Shown: positions 17,373 through 26,204, numbered from the stretch's first letter. The stretch is 64,000 nucleotides of DNA from Verrucomicrobiota bacterium (GCA_023443455.1 JAEZUE010000074.1:26008-90007); one strand, 5' to 3'. Translations and numbers: made by a program. The notes: generated by a model not told the origin, from the letters alone.

Positions 17373-18354
17373 CCGCCCCACGCGCCGCCACGCGCCGCTC
17401 GCCCTGCTCGCCGCCGGCCTTCTGTTCCTCGCCGGTGCCGGCTGCCAGCGCCAACCCGCCGCCACCGGCGAGATCCGCCTGTCCGGCAATATCGAGGCCA
17501 CCGACGCCCAGCTCGGCTTCAAAATCCCCGGCCGCGTCGCCGCCCGCCTCGTCTCCGAAGGCGAACGCGTGGCCGCCGGCCAGCTCGTCGCCCTGCTCGA
17601 CGACACCGAGCAGAAACAACAGGTCGACCTCCGCCGCTCCGAACTCGCCGCCGCCCGCGCCTCCCTCGCCGACCTCGAGGCCGGCGCCCGTCCCCAGGAA
17701 CTCGCCACCGCCCGCGCCGCCCGGCGCAGCGCCGAGGCCGAACGCGAACGCGCCGCCCTCGAGCTCGCCCGCCAACAGGACCTCCGCCGGCGCGAAGTCA
17801 ATTCGCCCCGCGACCTCGAGACCGCCGCCGCCGCCGCCGCGGTCGCCACGGCCCGGGCCGAACAGGCCGTCGAAGCCCTCAAACTCGCCGAGGAAGGACC
17901 GCGCAAGGACGCCGTCGCCGCCGCCCGTGCCCGCGCCGAGACCGCCCTCGCCGCTCTCGCCCTCGCCGAAACCCAGCTCGACAACACCCGCCTGCTCGCC
18001 CCCTTCCCCGGCGTCGTTCTCTCCCACAACATCGAACCCGGCGAATTCGTCGCCGCCGGCACCCCCGTCGTCACCGTCGCCGACCTCGCCCACCTCTGGG
18101 TGCGCGCCTACCTCCCCCAGACCGACCTCGGCCGTATCCACCACGGCCAGCCAGCCGAAGTCCGCACCGACTCCTTCCCCGATAAGACCTACCCGGGCAC
18201 CGTCGGCTTCATCTCCGCCGAGGCCGAGTTCACCCCGAAGACGGTGCAGACCGAGAAGGAACGCGTGAAGCTCGTCTTCCGGATCAAGATCGACCTCGCC
18301 AACCCCGACGAGGAACTCAAGCCCGGCATGCCCGCCGACGCCATCCTGCGCTGA
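17350..18354 (+). CDS. HlyD/YbhG-like membrane-fusion (periplasmic adaptor) protein
   Basis: 334 residues. A basic start and hydrophobic stretch end in LAGAGC near residue 32, a signal sequence with a weak lipobox. The mature protein has the adaptor order: a beta-barrel/lipoyl half (IRLSGNIEATDAQLGFKI, GRVAARLVSEGERVAAGQLV), a long alanine/glutamate-rich coiled coil (about 95-215), the second lipoyl half (LLAPFPGVVLSHNIEPGEFV) and a C-terminal barrel. It should bridge the inner-membrane ABC exporter and the cell exterior. It starts inside the TetR gene, so translation is coupled. Confidence 0.9.
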   Translation: MKKVPPANRPTRRHAPLALLAAGLLFLAGAGCQRQPAATGEIRLSGNIEATDAQLGFKIPGRVAARLVSEGERVAAGQLVALLDDTEQKQQVDLRRSELAAARASLADLEAGARPQELATARAARRSAEAERERAALELARQQDLRRREVNSPRDLETAAAAAAVATARAEQAVEALKLAEEGPRKDAVAAARARAETALAALALAETQLDNTRLLAPFPGVVLSHNIEPGEFVAAGTPVVTVADLAHLWVRAYLPQTDLGRIHHGQPAEVRTDSFPDKTYPGTVGFISAEAEFTPKTVQTEKERVKLVFRIKIDLANPDEELKPGMPADAILR

Positions 18355-18395
18355 GCCCTCCACCGCGCCCCGCCCTCCGGCCACCATCCACCGGC

Positions 18396-19343
18396 ATGCC
18401 CGCCATCCGCACCCACGGCCTCCGACGCCACTTCGGCGCACTCGTCGCCGTCGACAGCCTCGACCTCGAGGTGCGGCCCGGCGAGATCTTCGGCCTGGTC
18501 GGACCCGACGGCGCCGGGAAGACGACGACGATGCGCCTGCTCACCGGCCTCCTGCCGCCCACCGCCGGCACTGCCGAGGTCGCCGGCCACGATGTCGTGC
18601 GCGACGCCGCGAAGCTCAAGGACCACATCGGCTACATGAGCCAGCGCTTCGGCCTGTATCCCGATCTCACCGTCATCGAGAACATCGCGTTCTACGCCGA
18701 CATCTACGGCGTGCCGCGCCGCGAGTTCGCCGCCCGCGCCGAGCGCCTGCTCGGCTTCAGCAACCTCGCGCCCTTCCGGCACCGCCAGGCCGGCCGCCTC
18801 TCCGGCGGCATGAAACAGAAGCTCGGGCTGGCCTGCGCGCTCATCCACACCCCGCGCGTGCTCTTCCTCGACGAGCCGACCAACGGCGTCGACCCCGTCT
18901 CCCGCCGCGACTTCTGGCGCATCCTCTACCAGCTCGTGCGCGACGGCGTCACCCTCTTCGTCTCCACCGCCTACCTCGACGAGGCCGAACGCTGCAACCG
19001 CCTCGCCCTCCTCCACGAAGGCCGTCTCCTCGGTTTGGGCACACCCGACGAGGTCAAGCGCCTCATGCCCGGCGCGCTGCTCGAGGTCCGCACCTCCGCC
19101 CCGCGCCGCACCGCCCTCCTGCTCCGCGAGCAGCTCGACGGGGCTTCCGTCGGTCTCTTCGGCGACCGGGTGCACGTCGCGACCCGCGACGCCGCCGTCG
19201 CGGAGGCCGAGACCCGCCGCCTCGTCGCCGCCGCCGGCTTCGAGCTCCTCTCGCTCCGTCCCGTCGAACCCTCCCTCGAGGACGTCTTCGTCGCCGTGAT
19301 CGGCCAGCCGGCGCACCACGGCAACCCGCCCCCGGATCGTTGA
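18396..19343 (+). CDS. ABC transporter ATP-binding protein (YbhF first-half-like)
   Basis: 315 residues. Walker A is GPDGAGKTTTMRLL, the signature is LSGGMKQKLGLA, Walker B is VLFLDEPTNGVDP, and a Q-loop MSQRFGLYPDLT is present. The D in GPDGAGKTT, instead of the usual GPNGAGKT, is a feature also found in YbhF. The switch His position carries STAYLDEAERC, so the usual H-loop histidine is replaced, suggesting that this subunit may form the degenerate site of an asymmetric ATPase pair with the next gene. It energises export through the two permeases. Confidence 0.92.
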   Translation: MPAIRTHGLRRHFGALVAVDSLDLEVRPGEIFGLVGPDGAGKTTTMRLLTGLLPPTAGTAEVAGHDVVRDAAKLKDHIGYMSQRFGLYPDLTVIENIAFYADIYGVPRREFAARAERLLGFSNLAPFRHRQAGRLSGGMKQKLGLACALIHTPRVLFLDEPTNGVDPVSRRDFWRILYQLVRDGVTLFVSTAYLDEAERCNRLALLHEGRLLGLGTPDEVKRLMPGALLEVRTSAPRRTALLLREQLDGASVGLFGDRVHVATRDAAVAEAETRRLVAAAGFELLSLRPVEPSLEDVFVAVIGQPAHHGNPPPDR

Positions 19344-19479
19344 CATGCCCGACCTCGCCGCCACCCCGCCGCCACCGGCCCATGAGCAACATCCCCGCGG
19401 TAAGCCCATGGGCAACACCCCCGCTGCCGTGTCGCCAATCGTTCAGCACAAACCCGCCTGTCGAACCGCCCCCACCGCG

Positions 19480-19502
19480 CTTGTCACGTATTACGTGACA
19501 AG
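19480..19502. promoter_or_regulatory. 23-bp palindrome, first of a pair (possible operator)
   Basis: Perfect inverted repeat: CTTGTCACGTA, one central T, TACGTGACAAG. A second copy with the same core lies 57 bp on. The core GTCACGTA-W-TACGTGAC looks like a site for a dimeric regulator. The TetR protein encoded 2.8 kb upstream is one candidate, but no copy was found before that gene. Confidence 0.6.
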
Positions 19503-19558
19503 TCCCGGGGACCACACGCGCGGAACCCGCTCCGGGCAGGGACAGGCGCACCAGATGA

Positions 19559-19583
19559 CGCTGTCACGTAATACGTGACAGCG
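19559..19583. promoter_or_regulatory. 25-bp palindrome, second of a pair (possible operator)
   Basis: Perfect inverted repeat: CGCTGTCACGTA, one central A, TACGTGACAGCG. The core is the same as in the copy at 19480, and the element ends 24 bp before the chosen start of the second ATPase gene. Centre-to-centre distance is 80 bp. Confidence 0.6.
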
Positions 19584-19607
19584 ACCGCCCCCCCCTCCTC
19601 CGCACCC

Positions 19608-20612
19608 ATGTCCGCCACACTACCCGCACCCACGGCCGCCGCCGACTCGATCGTCGAGGTCCGAAACCTCGAGAAGCGTTTCGGGGCGTTCCGCGCCGTG
19701 GCGGGCATCTCGTTTTCGGTCGCGCGCGGCGAGATCTTCGGCTTCCTCGGCCCCAACGGTGCCGGGAAATCCACCACGATCCGCATGCTCTGCGGCCTGC
19801 TCGCGCCGAGCGGCGGCACGGGGCGGGTCGCCGGACTCGACATCCGCACCGACACCGAACGCATCAAGTCGCACATCGGCTACATGAGCCAGAAGTTCTC
19901 CCTCTACGACGAGCTCACCGTCGAGGAGAACATCGACTTCTACAGCGGCATCTACCGCCTGCCCAAGACAAGGAAGGCCGCGCGCAAGGAGTGGGTGTTG
20001 CGCATGGCCGGCCTCACCGAGCACCGGCGATCCCGCACCGCCGATCTCTCCGGCGGCTGGAAACAGCGCCTCGCCCTCGGCTGCGCCGTGCTCCACGAGC
20101 CGCCCATCCTCTTCCTCGACGAGCCCACCTCCGGCGTCGACCCCAACAGCCGCCGCCAGTTCTGGGATCTCATCTACGAGCTCGCCGGCCAGGGCGTGAC
20201 CGTGTTCGTGACCACTCACTACATGGAGGAGTCGGAGTACTGCGACCGCCTCGGCATCATCTACAACGGCCAACTGATCGCGCTCGGCCGTCCCCGCGAG
20301 CTGAAGACAAAGCACATGACCGACGCCGTGCTCGAGATCGACTGCCCGCGCCCGCAGGACGCCATGGCGGTGCTCGAGCGGCTGCCGGCGGTGAAGGAAA
20401 CCGCGCTCTTCGGCAAGGGCCTGCATGCCGTCGTGCCGGCACCCGACACCGCCATCCCCGCGATCCGCGCCGCCCTCGCGGCCGCCGGGCAGCCCTCGAC
20501 CCGGATCGAACGCATCGTGCCCACGCTGGAGGATGTATTCGTTTCGTTGATCGAAGCGCACTCCGCCGTGCGGCAGCACACCGCCGGCGCGCAGGAGGAA
20601 TTCCGCCGATGA
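19608..20612 (+). CDS. ABC transporter ATP-binding protein (YbhF second-half-like)
   Basis: 334 residues. Walker A GPNGAGKSTTIRML, Q-loop MSQKFSLYDELT, signature LSGGWKQRLALG, Walker B ILFLDEPTSGVDP and the H-loop VTTHYMEESEYCDR are all intact, unlike the preceding paralogue. The two genes correspond to the two nucleotide-binding halves that form a single chain in E. coli YbhF. The ATG at 19608 is used; a GTG at 19575 lies inside the palindrome and is less likely. The 264-bp gap before it is unusually large for this operon. Confidence 0.92.
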   Translation: MSATLPAPTAAADSIVEVRNLEKRFGAFRAVAGISFSVARGEIFGFLGPNGAGKSTTIRMLCGLLAPSGGTGRVAGLDIRTDTERIKSHIGYMSQKFSLYDELTVEENIDFYSGIYRLPKTRKAARKEWVLRMAGLTEHRRSRTADLSGGWKQRLALGCAVLHEPPILFLDEPTSGVDPNSRRQFWDLIYELAGQGVTVFVTTHYMEESEYCDRLGIIYNGQLIALGRPRELKTKHMTDAVLEIDCPRPQDAMAVLERLPAVKETALFGKGLHAVVPAPDTAIPAIRAALAAAGQPSTRIERIVPTLEDVFVSLIEAHSAVRQHTAGAQEEFRR

Positions 20613-20693
20613 ACGCGACCGCCATCACGCCGACGCGCAGGGTCGAACCTTGTGTCCGAACCGTTTCGGCCCCGCCTTCAAAATCGCCGAAAG

Positions 20694-20763
20694 CCGCCGG
20701 CACGGAGCCCGGCGCCACGCCCGTCCGGCTCACTAGGCCGTGGCGCAGGCGTCCCTGCCTGCG
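20694..20763. repeat. Type A palindromic repeat pair
   Basis: Contains CGCCGGCACGGAGCCCGGCG (20694 on) and, in opposite sense, GTGGCGCAGGCGTCCCTGCC (20740 on). The two modules are imperfect reverse complements, so the pair can fold into a long hairpin. The same modules build the arrays at 33091 and 50291. It lies in the 256-bp gap between ATPase and permease genes. Confidence 0.8.
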
Positions 20764-20868
20764 GTCTCCGGCTCCGCCCGCTCCCCTTCGGCCACAGCGA
20801 CAGTGGCAGGCTGAAGCGCCGCCCCACGCATCGGCGAACACGCCCACTTCGGACCACGGAGGTGCCCG

Positions 20869-22002
20869 ATGAACCTGCGTCGCCTCTGGGCGATGGCCCG
20901 CAAGGAGGCTCTCCACATCCGCCGCGACCCGCGCAGCCTCGGACTGGCGCTCGGCATTCCCCTGCTGATGCTGCTGGCCTTCGGCTACGCGCTCACGCTC
21001 GACGTCGACCGGGTGCCCTTCGTCGTCTGGGACCAGAGCGGCACCGCGCAAAGCCGCGAGTTCGTCTCACGTTTTTCGGGCACGCCGTACTTCACCCTGC
21101 ACGGCACCGTCGCCGACAGTGCAGCGCTCGAGCGGGCGATCGACACCCGAGCGGCCATGCTCGCCCTCGTCATCCCGCCCGACTTCGCGCGCGACCTCGA
21201 CGCCGGCCGCACCGCGCCGGTGCAGGCCATCGTCGACGGCTCCGACTCGAACACTGCCGGCATCGTGCTCGGCTACTCGCAGGGCATCGCGCAGACCTTC
21301 AACCGCGACGTCGCACTCGACCAGATCCGCCGCCGCACCGGGCTCGCGACCGGCGGCGCACTGGATCTGCGCACGCGGGTCTGGTTCAACCCCGACCTGG
21401 CCAGCCGCAACTTCATCGTGCCCGGCATTCTCGCGGTGATCATGGGCCTGATCTCCGCGCTGCTCACCTCGCTCACCGTCGCCCGCGAATGGGAGAGCGG
21501 CACGATGGAGCAGCTCATCTCCACGCCCGTGCGCCCCGCCGAGATCATCCTGGGAAAACTGCTTCCGTATGTTGCAATCGGATTCGCCGACCTCGTCATC
21601 GCCGTGCTCATGGCGGTGCACCTGTTCGACGTCCCCTTGCGCGGCGGCGTACCGCTGCTCTTCGGCGCCGGCACGCTGTTCATCATCGCCACGCTCGCCC
21701 AGGGCCTGCTCATCAGCGCGCTCGCCAAACGCCAGCTGCTCGCCAGCCAGCTCGCGATGGTGGCGACCTTCCTGCCGGCGTTCCTGCTCTCCGGCTTCGC
21801 CTTCGCCATCGCCAACATGCCGACCGTCGTGCGCGGCATCACCCACATCGTGCCGGCGCGCTATTTCGTCTCGCTGGTGAAGGGCATCTTCCTGCGCGGG
21901 GTCGGCCTCGACGTGCTCTGGCCCGACATCGCCCTCCTCGCCGCCTTTGCCGTGCTCATGCTGACTGTCGCCATCGCCCGGACACGAAAGACGCTCGCAT
22001 GA
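20869..22002 (+). CDS. ABC-2 type transporter permease (YbhS/YbhR-like)
   Basis: 377 residues with the ABC-2 layout: helix 1 at about 22-42 (LGLALGIPLLMLLAFGYALT), a large periplasmic domain to about residue 175, then five helices. VAREWESGTMEQLISTPVRP is the conserved cytoplasmic loop of these permeases. Its strong ribosome site GGAGGT lies 5 bp before the ATG, better than most genes here. It should pair with the next permease to form a drug exporter with the two ATPases and the adaptor. Confidence 0.92.
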   Translation: MNLRRLWAMARKEALHIRRDPRSLGLALGIPLLMLLAFGYALTLDVDRVPFVVWDQSGTAQSREFVSRFSGTPYFTLHGTVADSAALERAIDTRAAMLALVIPPDFARDLDAGRTAPVQAIVDGSDSNTAGIVLGYSQGIAQTFNRDVALDQIRRRTGLATGGALDLRTRVWFNPDLASRNFIVPGILAVIMGLISALLTSLTVAREWESGTMEQLISTPVRPAEIILGKLLPYVAIGFADLVIAVLMAVHLFDVPLRGGVPLLFGAGTLFIIATLAQGLLISALAKRQLLASQLAMVATFLPAFLLSGFAFAIANMPTVVRGITHIVPARYFVSLVKGIFLRGVGLDVLWPDIALLAAFAVLMLTVAIARTRKTLA

Positions 22003-22025
22003 CAACCGTGGCCAACACGCATGCA

Positions 22026-22080
22026 GGTTGGGCGAGGCATCCCCACCGAGCCGCGACTCACCGGGGACGGTTCGCCGTAC
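22026..22080. repeat. Type C palindromic repeat pair
   Basis: GGTTGGGCGAGGCATCCCCA joined to CTCACCGGGGACGGTTCGCC. Both modules, in the opposite arrangement and further apart, recur at 41505-41600. The element sits between the two permease genes. Confidence 0.65.
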
Positions 22081-22157
22081 CGTCCACCGCCGGACGAAGC
22101 GCTCAACAAAAGGCAACCAAACCGGCCCGACGGGAGACTCCCGCCCCCTGACCCGCC

Positions 22158-23288
22158 ATGTGGGAACGCATCCTCACGCTCCTCGTCAAAGAGTTCCGCT
22201 CGGTCCTGCGCGACCCGCGCATGCGGCTGGTCATCATCGGCGTGCCGATCGTCCAGACGTTGATTTTCGGTTACGCGGTGTCGCTCGACGTCCGCCACGT
22301 GCCGCTGGTCGTGGTCGACCGCGACAACACGCCGGCCAGCCGCGAGAGCGTCGCGCGTTTCACCGGCTCGTCCTGTTTCGATGCGATCGCCCACACGGCC
22401 GACCCCGACGAGGCGGCCCGCTACATCGACTCCGCCGAGGCCGCCGCGCTGCTCCAGATCGACGCGGGCTTCGAGCGCCGCCTCCACGCCGGCCAGACCG
22501 CGCCGCTGCAGCTCGTCGTCGACGGCGCCGACTCGAACACCGCGCGCTTCGTGGTCAACTACGCCAACGCCATCGTCGCCACCGCCGAGCAGGCTCTCAC
22601 GCTCGAACGCACCGCGCGCCGCGCCGGTCGGCCGCTGGCCATCGGCGCCGTCGACCTGCGGCCGCGCGCTTGGTTCAACGCCGATCTCGAGAGCCGCAAC
22701 TTCTACGTGCCCGGCATCATCGCGATGATGATCATGCTCGTGACCCTCATGCTCACCAGCATGGCGATCGTGCGCGAGAAGGAGGTCGGCACGATCGAGC
22801 AGATCATGGTCACGCCGATCCGTCCGGTTGAATTCATCCTCGGCAAGTCCGCCCCCTTCGCGGCGGTCGGCTTCCTCGACGTGGCGCTCGTCTCCGCCGT
22901 GGCGTTGTTCTGGTTCCAGATTCCCTTCCGCGGCAGTTTCCTGCTGCTGCTGCTCGGCGTCGCGTTGTTCCTGCTCACCACGCTCGGCATCGGCCTGTTC
23001 ATCTCGACGGTCAGCCGCACCCAGCAGCAGGCGATGATGACGACCTTCTTCTTCTTTTTCCCGGCGATGCTCTTCTCGGGCTTCATCTTCCCGATCGCGA
23101 ACATGCCGCCATTTTTCCAATACCTCAGTCTCGCCGACCCGTTGCGCTACATCCTCGTGGTGATCCGCGGGGTGTTCCTGAAGGGCGTCGGATTCGAGAT
23201 CCTCTGGCCCCAGCTCGCCGCCCTGCTCGCCCTCGGCGTGTTCGTGATGGCCGTCGCCGTCTCCCGCTTCCGCAAGACGCTGGCGTGA
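22158..23288 (+). CDS. ABC-2 type transporter permease (YbhR-like), last gene of the efflux operon
   Basis: 376 residues and a clear paralogue of the previous permease: RMRLVIIGVPIVQTLIFGYA as first helix, a periplasmic domain, then VREKEVGTIEQIMVTPIRPV in the conserved loop and four to five C-terminal helices (TTFFFFFPAMLFSGFIFPIA). Both permeases end in a short motif, RxRKTLA. It closes the six-gene operon that begins with TetR. An ATG at 22158 gives the usual N-terminus. Confidence 0.92.
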   Translation: MWERILTLLVKEFRSVLRDPRMRLVIIGVPIVQTLIFGYAVSLDVRHVPLVVVDRDNTPASRESVARFTGSSCFDAIAHTADPDEAARYIDSAEAAALLQIDAGFERRLHAGQTAPLQLVVDGADSNTARFVVNYANAIVATAEQALTLERTARRAGRPLAIGAVDLRPRAWFNADLESRNFYVPGIIAMMIMLVTLMLTSMAIVREKEVGTIEQIMVTPIRPVEFILGKSAPFAAVGFLDVALVSAVALFWFQIPFRGSFLLLLLGVALFLLTTLGIGLFISTVSRTQQQAMMTTFFFFFPAMLFSGFIFPIANMPPFFQYLSLADPLRYILVVIRGVFLKGVGFEILWPQLAALLALGVFVMAVAVSRFRKTLA

Positions 23289-23305
23289 GGGGCGCCGAAT
23301 CTCGG

Positions 23306-23683
23306 TTACATTGTCCGCGGCTGCGCAGAAACCATCTTGGGACTAAGCACTTCATTCATGATCATCTTTCCGTATTCGTTCACAAATCCCGCCAAAGCTA
23401 TATAAGAACACGACACCTCGAAATTCCGCGGTTTTGTTCTATCTCCACCCGGATGATTCCAGAAGACCCAGCATTCATCTCCCTCTGGCCCATTCATGGG
23501 ATTAATCTCAATATTTCCATGAGCTATGGCATGCCTTAGCAACTTGAGCCACTCCGGAGTGGTTGACCCAAAACCACGAGGTTTCACCCTGATCTTGAAA
23601 TCGGCCAACGCGCGGATCTCAGACTTGAAAGTCCGAACGTCCTCATCTGACTCGAACGGAAGGACTAGAAAGCTATAGGCCAA
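23306..23683 (-). CDS. HEPN-like protein fragment (pEK499_p136-type), truncated at the 5' end by an IS
   Basis: 125 residues from a TTG at 23683. The core LLRHAIAHGNIEIN carries the R-x4-H motif of HEPN RNases, followed by the conserved-looking GDECWVFWNHPG. No ATG precedes the conserved part; the frame runs upstream straight into the hairpin end of the IS91-family element at about 23696. The full gene was therefore probably longer and cut by the insertion. It has lower GC than its surroundings. HEPN proteins of this kind are found in defence and toxin settings; activity of the fragment is doubtful. The family call is from the motif only. Confidence 0.5.
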   Translation of the reverse strand: MAYSFLVLPFESDEDVRTFKSEIRALADFKIRVKPRGFGSTTPEWLKLLRHAIAHGNIEINPMNGPEGDECWVFWNHPGGDRTKPRNFEVSCSYIALAGFVNEYGKMIMNEVLSPKMVSAQPRTM

Positions 23684-24049
23684 ACCCGGAGAGTTATGTG
23701 ACGCGAAGCCGTCACATGACTCTTGTTGAACAAGCCCGGGGAGAACCGGAGACGAAGACCCTGCCGCCGGAGGACTAGCGCAGGAGCACGGCTAAAGCGG
23801 CCGTAATGCGCTTTGTGTTTTTCGCGTTGTCGACCGGCCGACGACGCTGCGGCGGGTTTCGAGGCCGATCCGGGGCCGATTGGGCCGGATATCCGGTGTC
23901 GAGTGGACAGTAATCGGTGAACAGTGCCGCGTCGGAACCGGCAATTGGCGGGCGTCTCCAGAGATTTGGCACAAGTGCGCAAAGCAGTGGCTTGGGCTCC
24001 GTACGCGGGAGCGATGCAATCATTGACTGGGGATTGGGCGACGAGGCAC

Positions 24050-25205
24050 TCATGGCGGTGCGCGGATGGGCAGCAGCCTGGCGACGACGACCAGGGTAAA
24101 CTGCTCGCAATGGGGACAACGCAGGTGCCAGCGCGGCGGCAGCTCCGCCTTCTCGCGCACGACGATCACCTTCTCGAGCAGGTTTTGCGAGGGCTGCAGC
24201 CCTCGCCCTCGGCGTTGCCTCGGGCCTACGCTGCGCTCGGCCATCTCCGCGCTGCTGCGCTCCGTCGACGAGCATCCGGCGGCGTTTGGCGCTGGGGTGC
24301 AGCCAGCCGAAGTAGCGCACGCGATGCTGGCCAGCGGGCAGGATGTGTTGCAGGTACCGGCGCAGGAACTCGTCCCTGGTTAGTTCGCACTGGCGGTGTT
24401 CCTGCGTGCGGCTGTCGGTATAGGAGAACCGCACGTGGTCGTCGGTCGCCCCGAGGATGCGCTCGTCGGAGATGGCGGTGTGCTGCACGTAGCGGGCGAG
24501 GTACTTGACGACGTTCTCCCCCGTGCCCGCGGCCTCGATATGCACCCACCAGCCGTTGAACCACGCCGACTCGGGGATCTGCGCGTGCAGCTCGGGCGCG
24601 GCGGCGAGCAGGGCCTCCGCGAACCGGCGGCGCAGCTCGGCGGCGATCGGCTCGTTGGGCAGCAGGTAGTCGGGCCGGCGGGTCTTGCGCCACTTGCGGT
24701 GGTCGGCGCGCAGCCCGCCGCCGGGGACGATGAAGTGGAGATGTGGATGCCGCTGCACCTGCCGGCCGCAGGTGTGCAGCACGCCGAGCATCCCGATCTC
24801 GGCACCGAGGTGGCGCGGGATCGCCGCGATCGTCTGCAACGCGCCCGCGGCGGTCTTGAAGAAGATGTCGTGCACCAGGTCGGGCCGCGCGGCGAAGGCG
24901 CCGTGCAGCGTCTCGGGCACCGTGCAGGTGACGAAGAAGTACGGCACGGGCAGGAGGCGATCGACCTGCTTGCGTGTCCACTCCTCCGTCTTCGCGCCGC
25001 CGCAGCGCGGGCAGGCGCGATGGTGGCAGGAGTGGAACCCGAGGTGTTCCTCGCCGCAATGGGTACAGCGATACCGGTGCCCGCCCAGGGCGGGCGTGCG
25101 GCAGCGTTGGATCGCGTGCAGGGCGCGGCGCTGCTCGGGGAGCAGATCGCTCCGGAGCAACGCCGCGCCGGCCTGCCGCGCCAGCCAGTCGGCGAGCACG
25201 GACAT
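24050..25205 (-). pseudogene. IS91-family (Y2) transposase, frameshifted near its 3' end
   Basis: The ATG at 25205 starts a protein with the zinc motif CTHCGEEHLGFHSCHHRACPRCGG (spaced over two clusters), PYFFVTCTVPE, HLHFIVPGGGL, and the tyrosine helix ENVVKYLARYVQHTAIS. The expected ending, LLEKVIVVREKAELPPRWHL then RCPHC and a stop at 24050, is in another frame. Between them, at about 24182-24270, lies roughly 85 bp of extra sequence with the palindrome GAGGGCTGCAGCCCTC. Without a break the first frame would run on to 23775 through a tail that does not fit the family. The transposase is probably inactive. Confidence 0.8.
24182..24270. repeat. Palindromic insertion inside the transposase gene
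   Basis: About 85 bp that interrupt the conserved reading of the transposase. It contains the perfect 16-bp palindrome GAGGGCTGCAGCCCTC (24189-24204) and two copies of GAGCGCAGC on the minus strand. The length is not a multiple of three as judged by the frame change. Borders are approximate because they are set by where the family match stops and resumes. Confidence 0.55.
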
Positions 25206-25223
25206 CGCGTGCCGGTTCTGTGG

Positions 25224-26204
25224 TTACCTACCGGCCGGCACCGGCGCGCACGGCGGCGCGAGGTCGTCGGGCGGGAGCAGCCGCGAGATCGCAGCCCGCG
25301 CCGAGGCCTCGTTGACCGCCGTCAGGTGCAGGTAGATCATCGTCGTCTCCAGCGAGCTATGACCGAGGTAGGCGCTGATCAGCCGGATGTTCACGCCCTC
25401 GTCGAGCATGTGCGTGGCATAGGAGTGCCGCAGCGTGTGGGTGCAGGTGCCCTGGGGTAGCTTCGCCGCCGCGCGGGCGATCTTCATGCAGTGTTGCACC
25501 GAGCCCGCCCCCATCGGCTCGTCGACCTCGGCCAGTCGCGCGCGGCACTGCGGCTTCTCCCGCCAGCCCCGGCCCACGGACGGGAAGATCCACTTGGGGT
25601 TGCGGTGCGTCTTCCAGAACCGTCGTAGCTCGTGGAGCATCGCCTCGGGCAGCGGCACGTAGCGGTCCTTGTTGCCCTTGCCCCCACGCACCCGCACCCG
25701 GTCCGACTCCCGCAGGTCCTCGACCTGGAGGTTGAGCGCCTCGCCCTGCCTCAGCCCCGTCGCATATACGAGGCGGAAGAACACCCGAAAGCGCTCCTCC
25801 CGCACCACCGAGAACAGCCGCGCGACCTCCTCGCGCGTGAGCACCGTCGGTAGCCTGCGCTCCGACTGCGAGCGCACCAGGTCGAACAGCTTCCAGTCGC
25901 GGCCCAGATGCGTGCCGAACAGCGCCCGCATCGCCGCCACCGCCGTGCGCATCGACGACGGCGAGTAGCCGTGCTCCTCCTTCAGTGCGAGCAGGTGGGC
26001 GCGCAACTGCTCCTCGGTCACGGCCTCGGGCGCGCACTTGAGCCGTTCGAGCAGCTTGCGCGCAAACCGCAGGTACTCGGACTGTGTCGCCAGCGCCAAA
26101 CCTCGGAGCTTGAGCGTCTCGGCGAAGCGGATCAGCGTGGCGGTATCGGGAACGAGGGGCTCGCCTTTGCGGCCCCGCTTGGTGGTTTTGTTATTTTTGG
26201 ACAT
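25224..26204 (-). CDS. Tyrosine recombinase/integrase of the IS91-type element
   Basis: 326 residues. A SAM-like N-terminal domain (about 25-120: ETLKLRGLALATQSEYLRFA) is followed by the catalytic domain with the set R (YATGLRQGEALNL), K (GGKGNKDRYVPLP), H-x-x-R (THTLRHSYATHMLDEG), H (SAYLGHSSLETTMIYLHL) and the nucleophilic Tyr in MIYLHL. It is intact. It is 19 bp upstream of the transposase on the same strand, the pairing seen in ISs of this branch. Its exact role in transposition is unknown. Confidence 0.92.
   Translation of the reverse strand: MSKNNKTTKRGRKGEPLVPDTATLIRFAETLKLRGLALATQSEYLRFARKLLERLKCAPEAVTEEQLRAHLLALKEEHGYSPSSMRTAVAAMRALFGTHLGRDWKLFDLVRSQSERRLPTVLTREEVARLFSVVREERFRVFFRLVYATGLRQGEALNLQVEDLRESDRVRVRGGKGNKDRYVPLPEAMLHELRRFWKTHRNPKWIFPSVGRGWREKPQCRARLAEVDEPMGAGSVQHCMKIARAAAKLPQGTCTHTLRHSYATHMLDEGVNIRLISAYLGHSSLETTMIYLHLTAVNEASARAAISRLLPPDDLAPPCAPVPAGR

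Noticed and set aside
19345..19578. 77-codon frame between the two ATPase genes
   Set aside because: Proline-rich, without a family pattern, and it runs through the two palindromes; more likely a regulatory gap.
23775..24050. Continuation of the transposase frame to 23775 as a longer native protein
   Set aside because: The tail after RRRMLVD has no IS91 family pattern, whereas the adjacent frame restores the expected ending, so the extension is a frameshift product.
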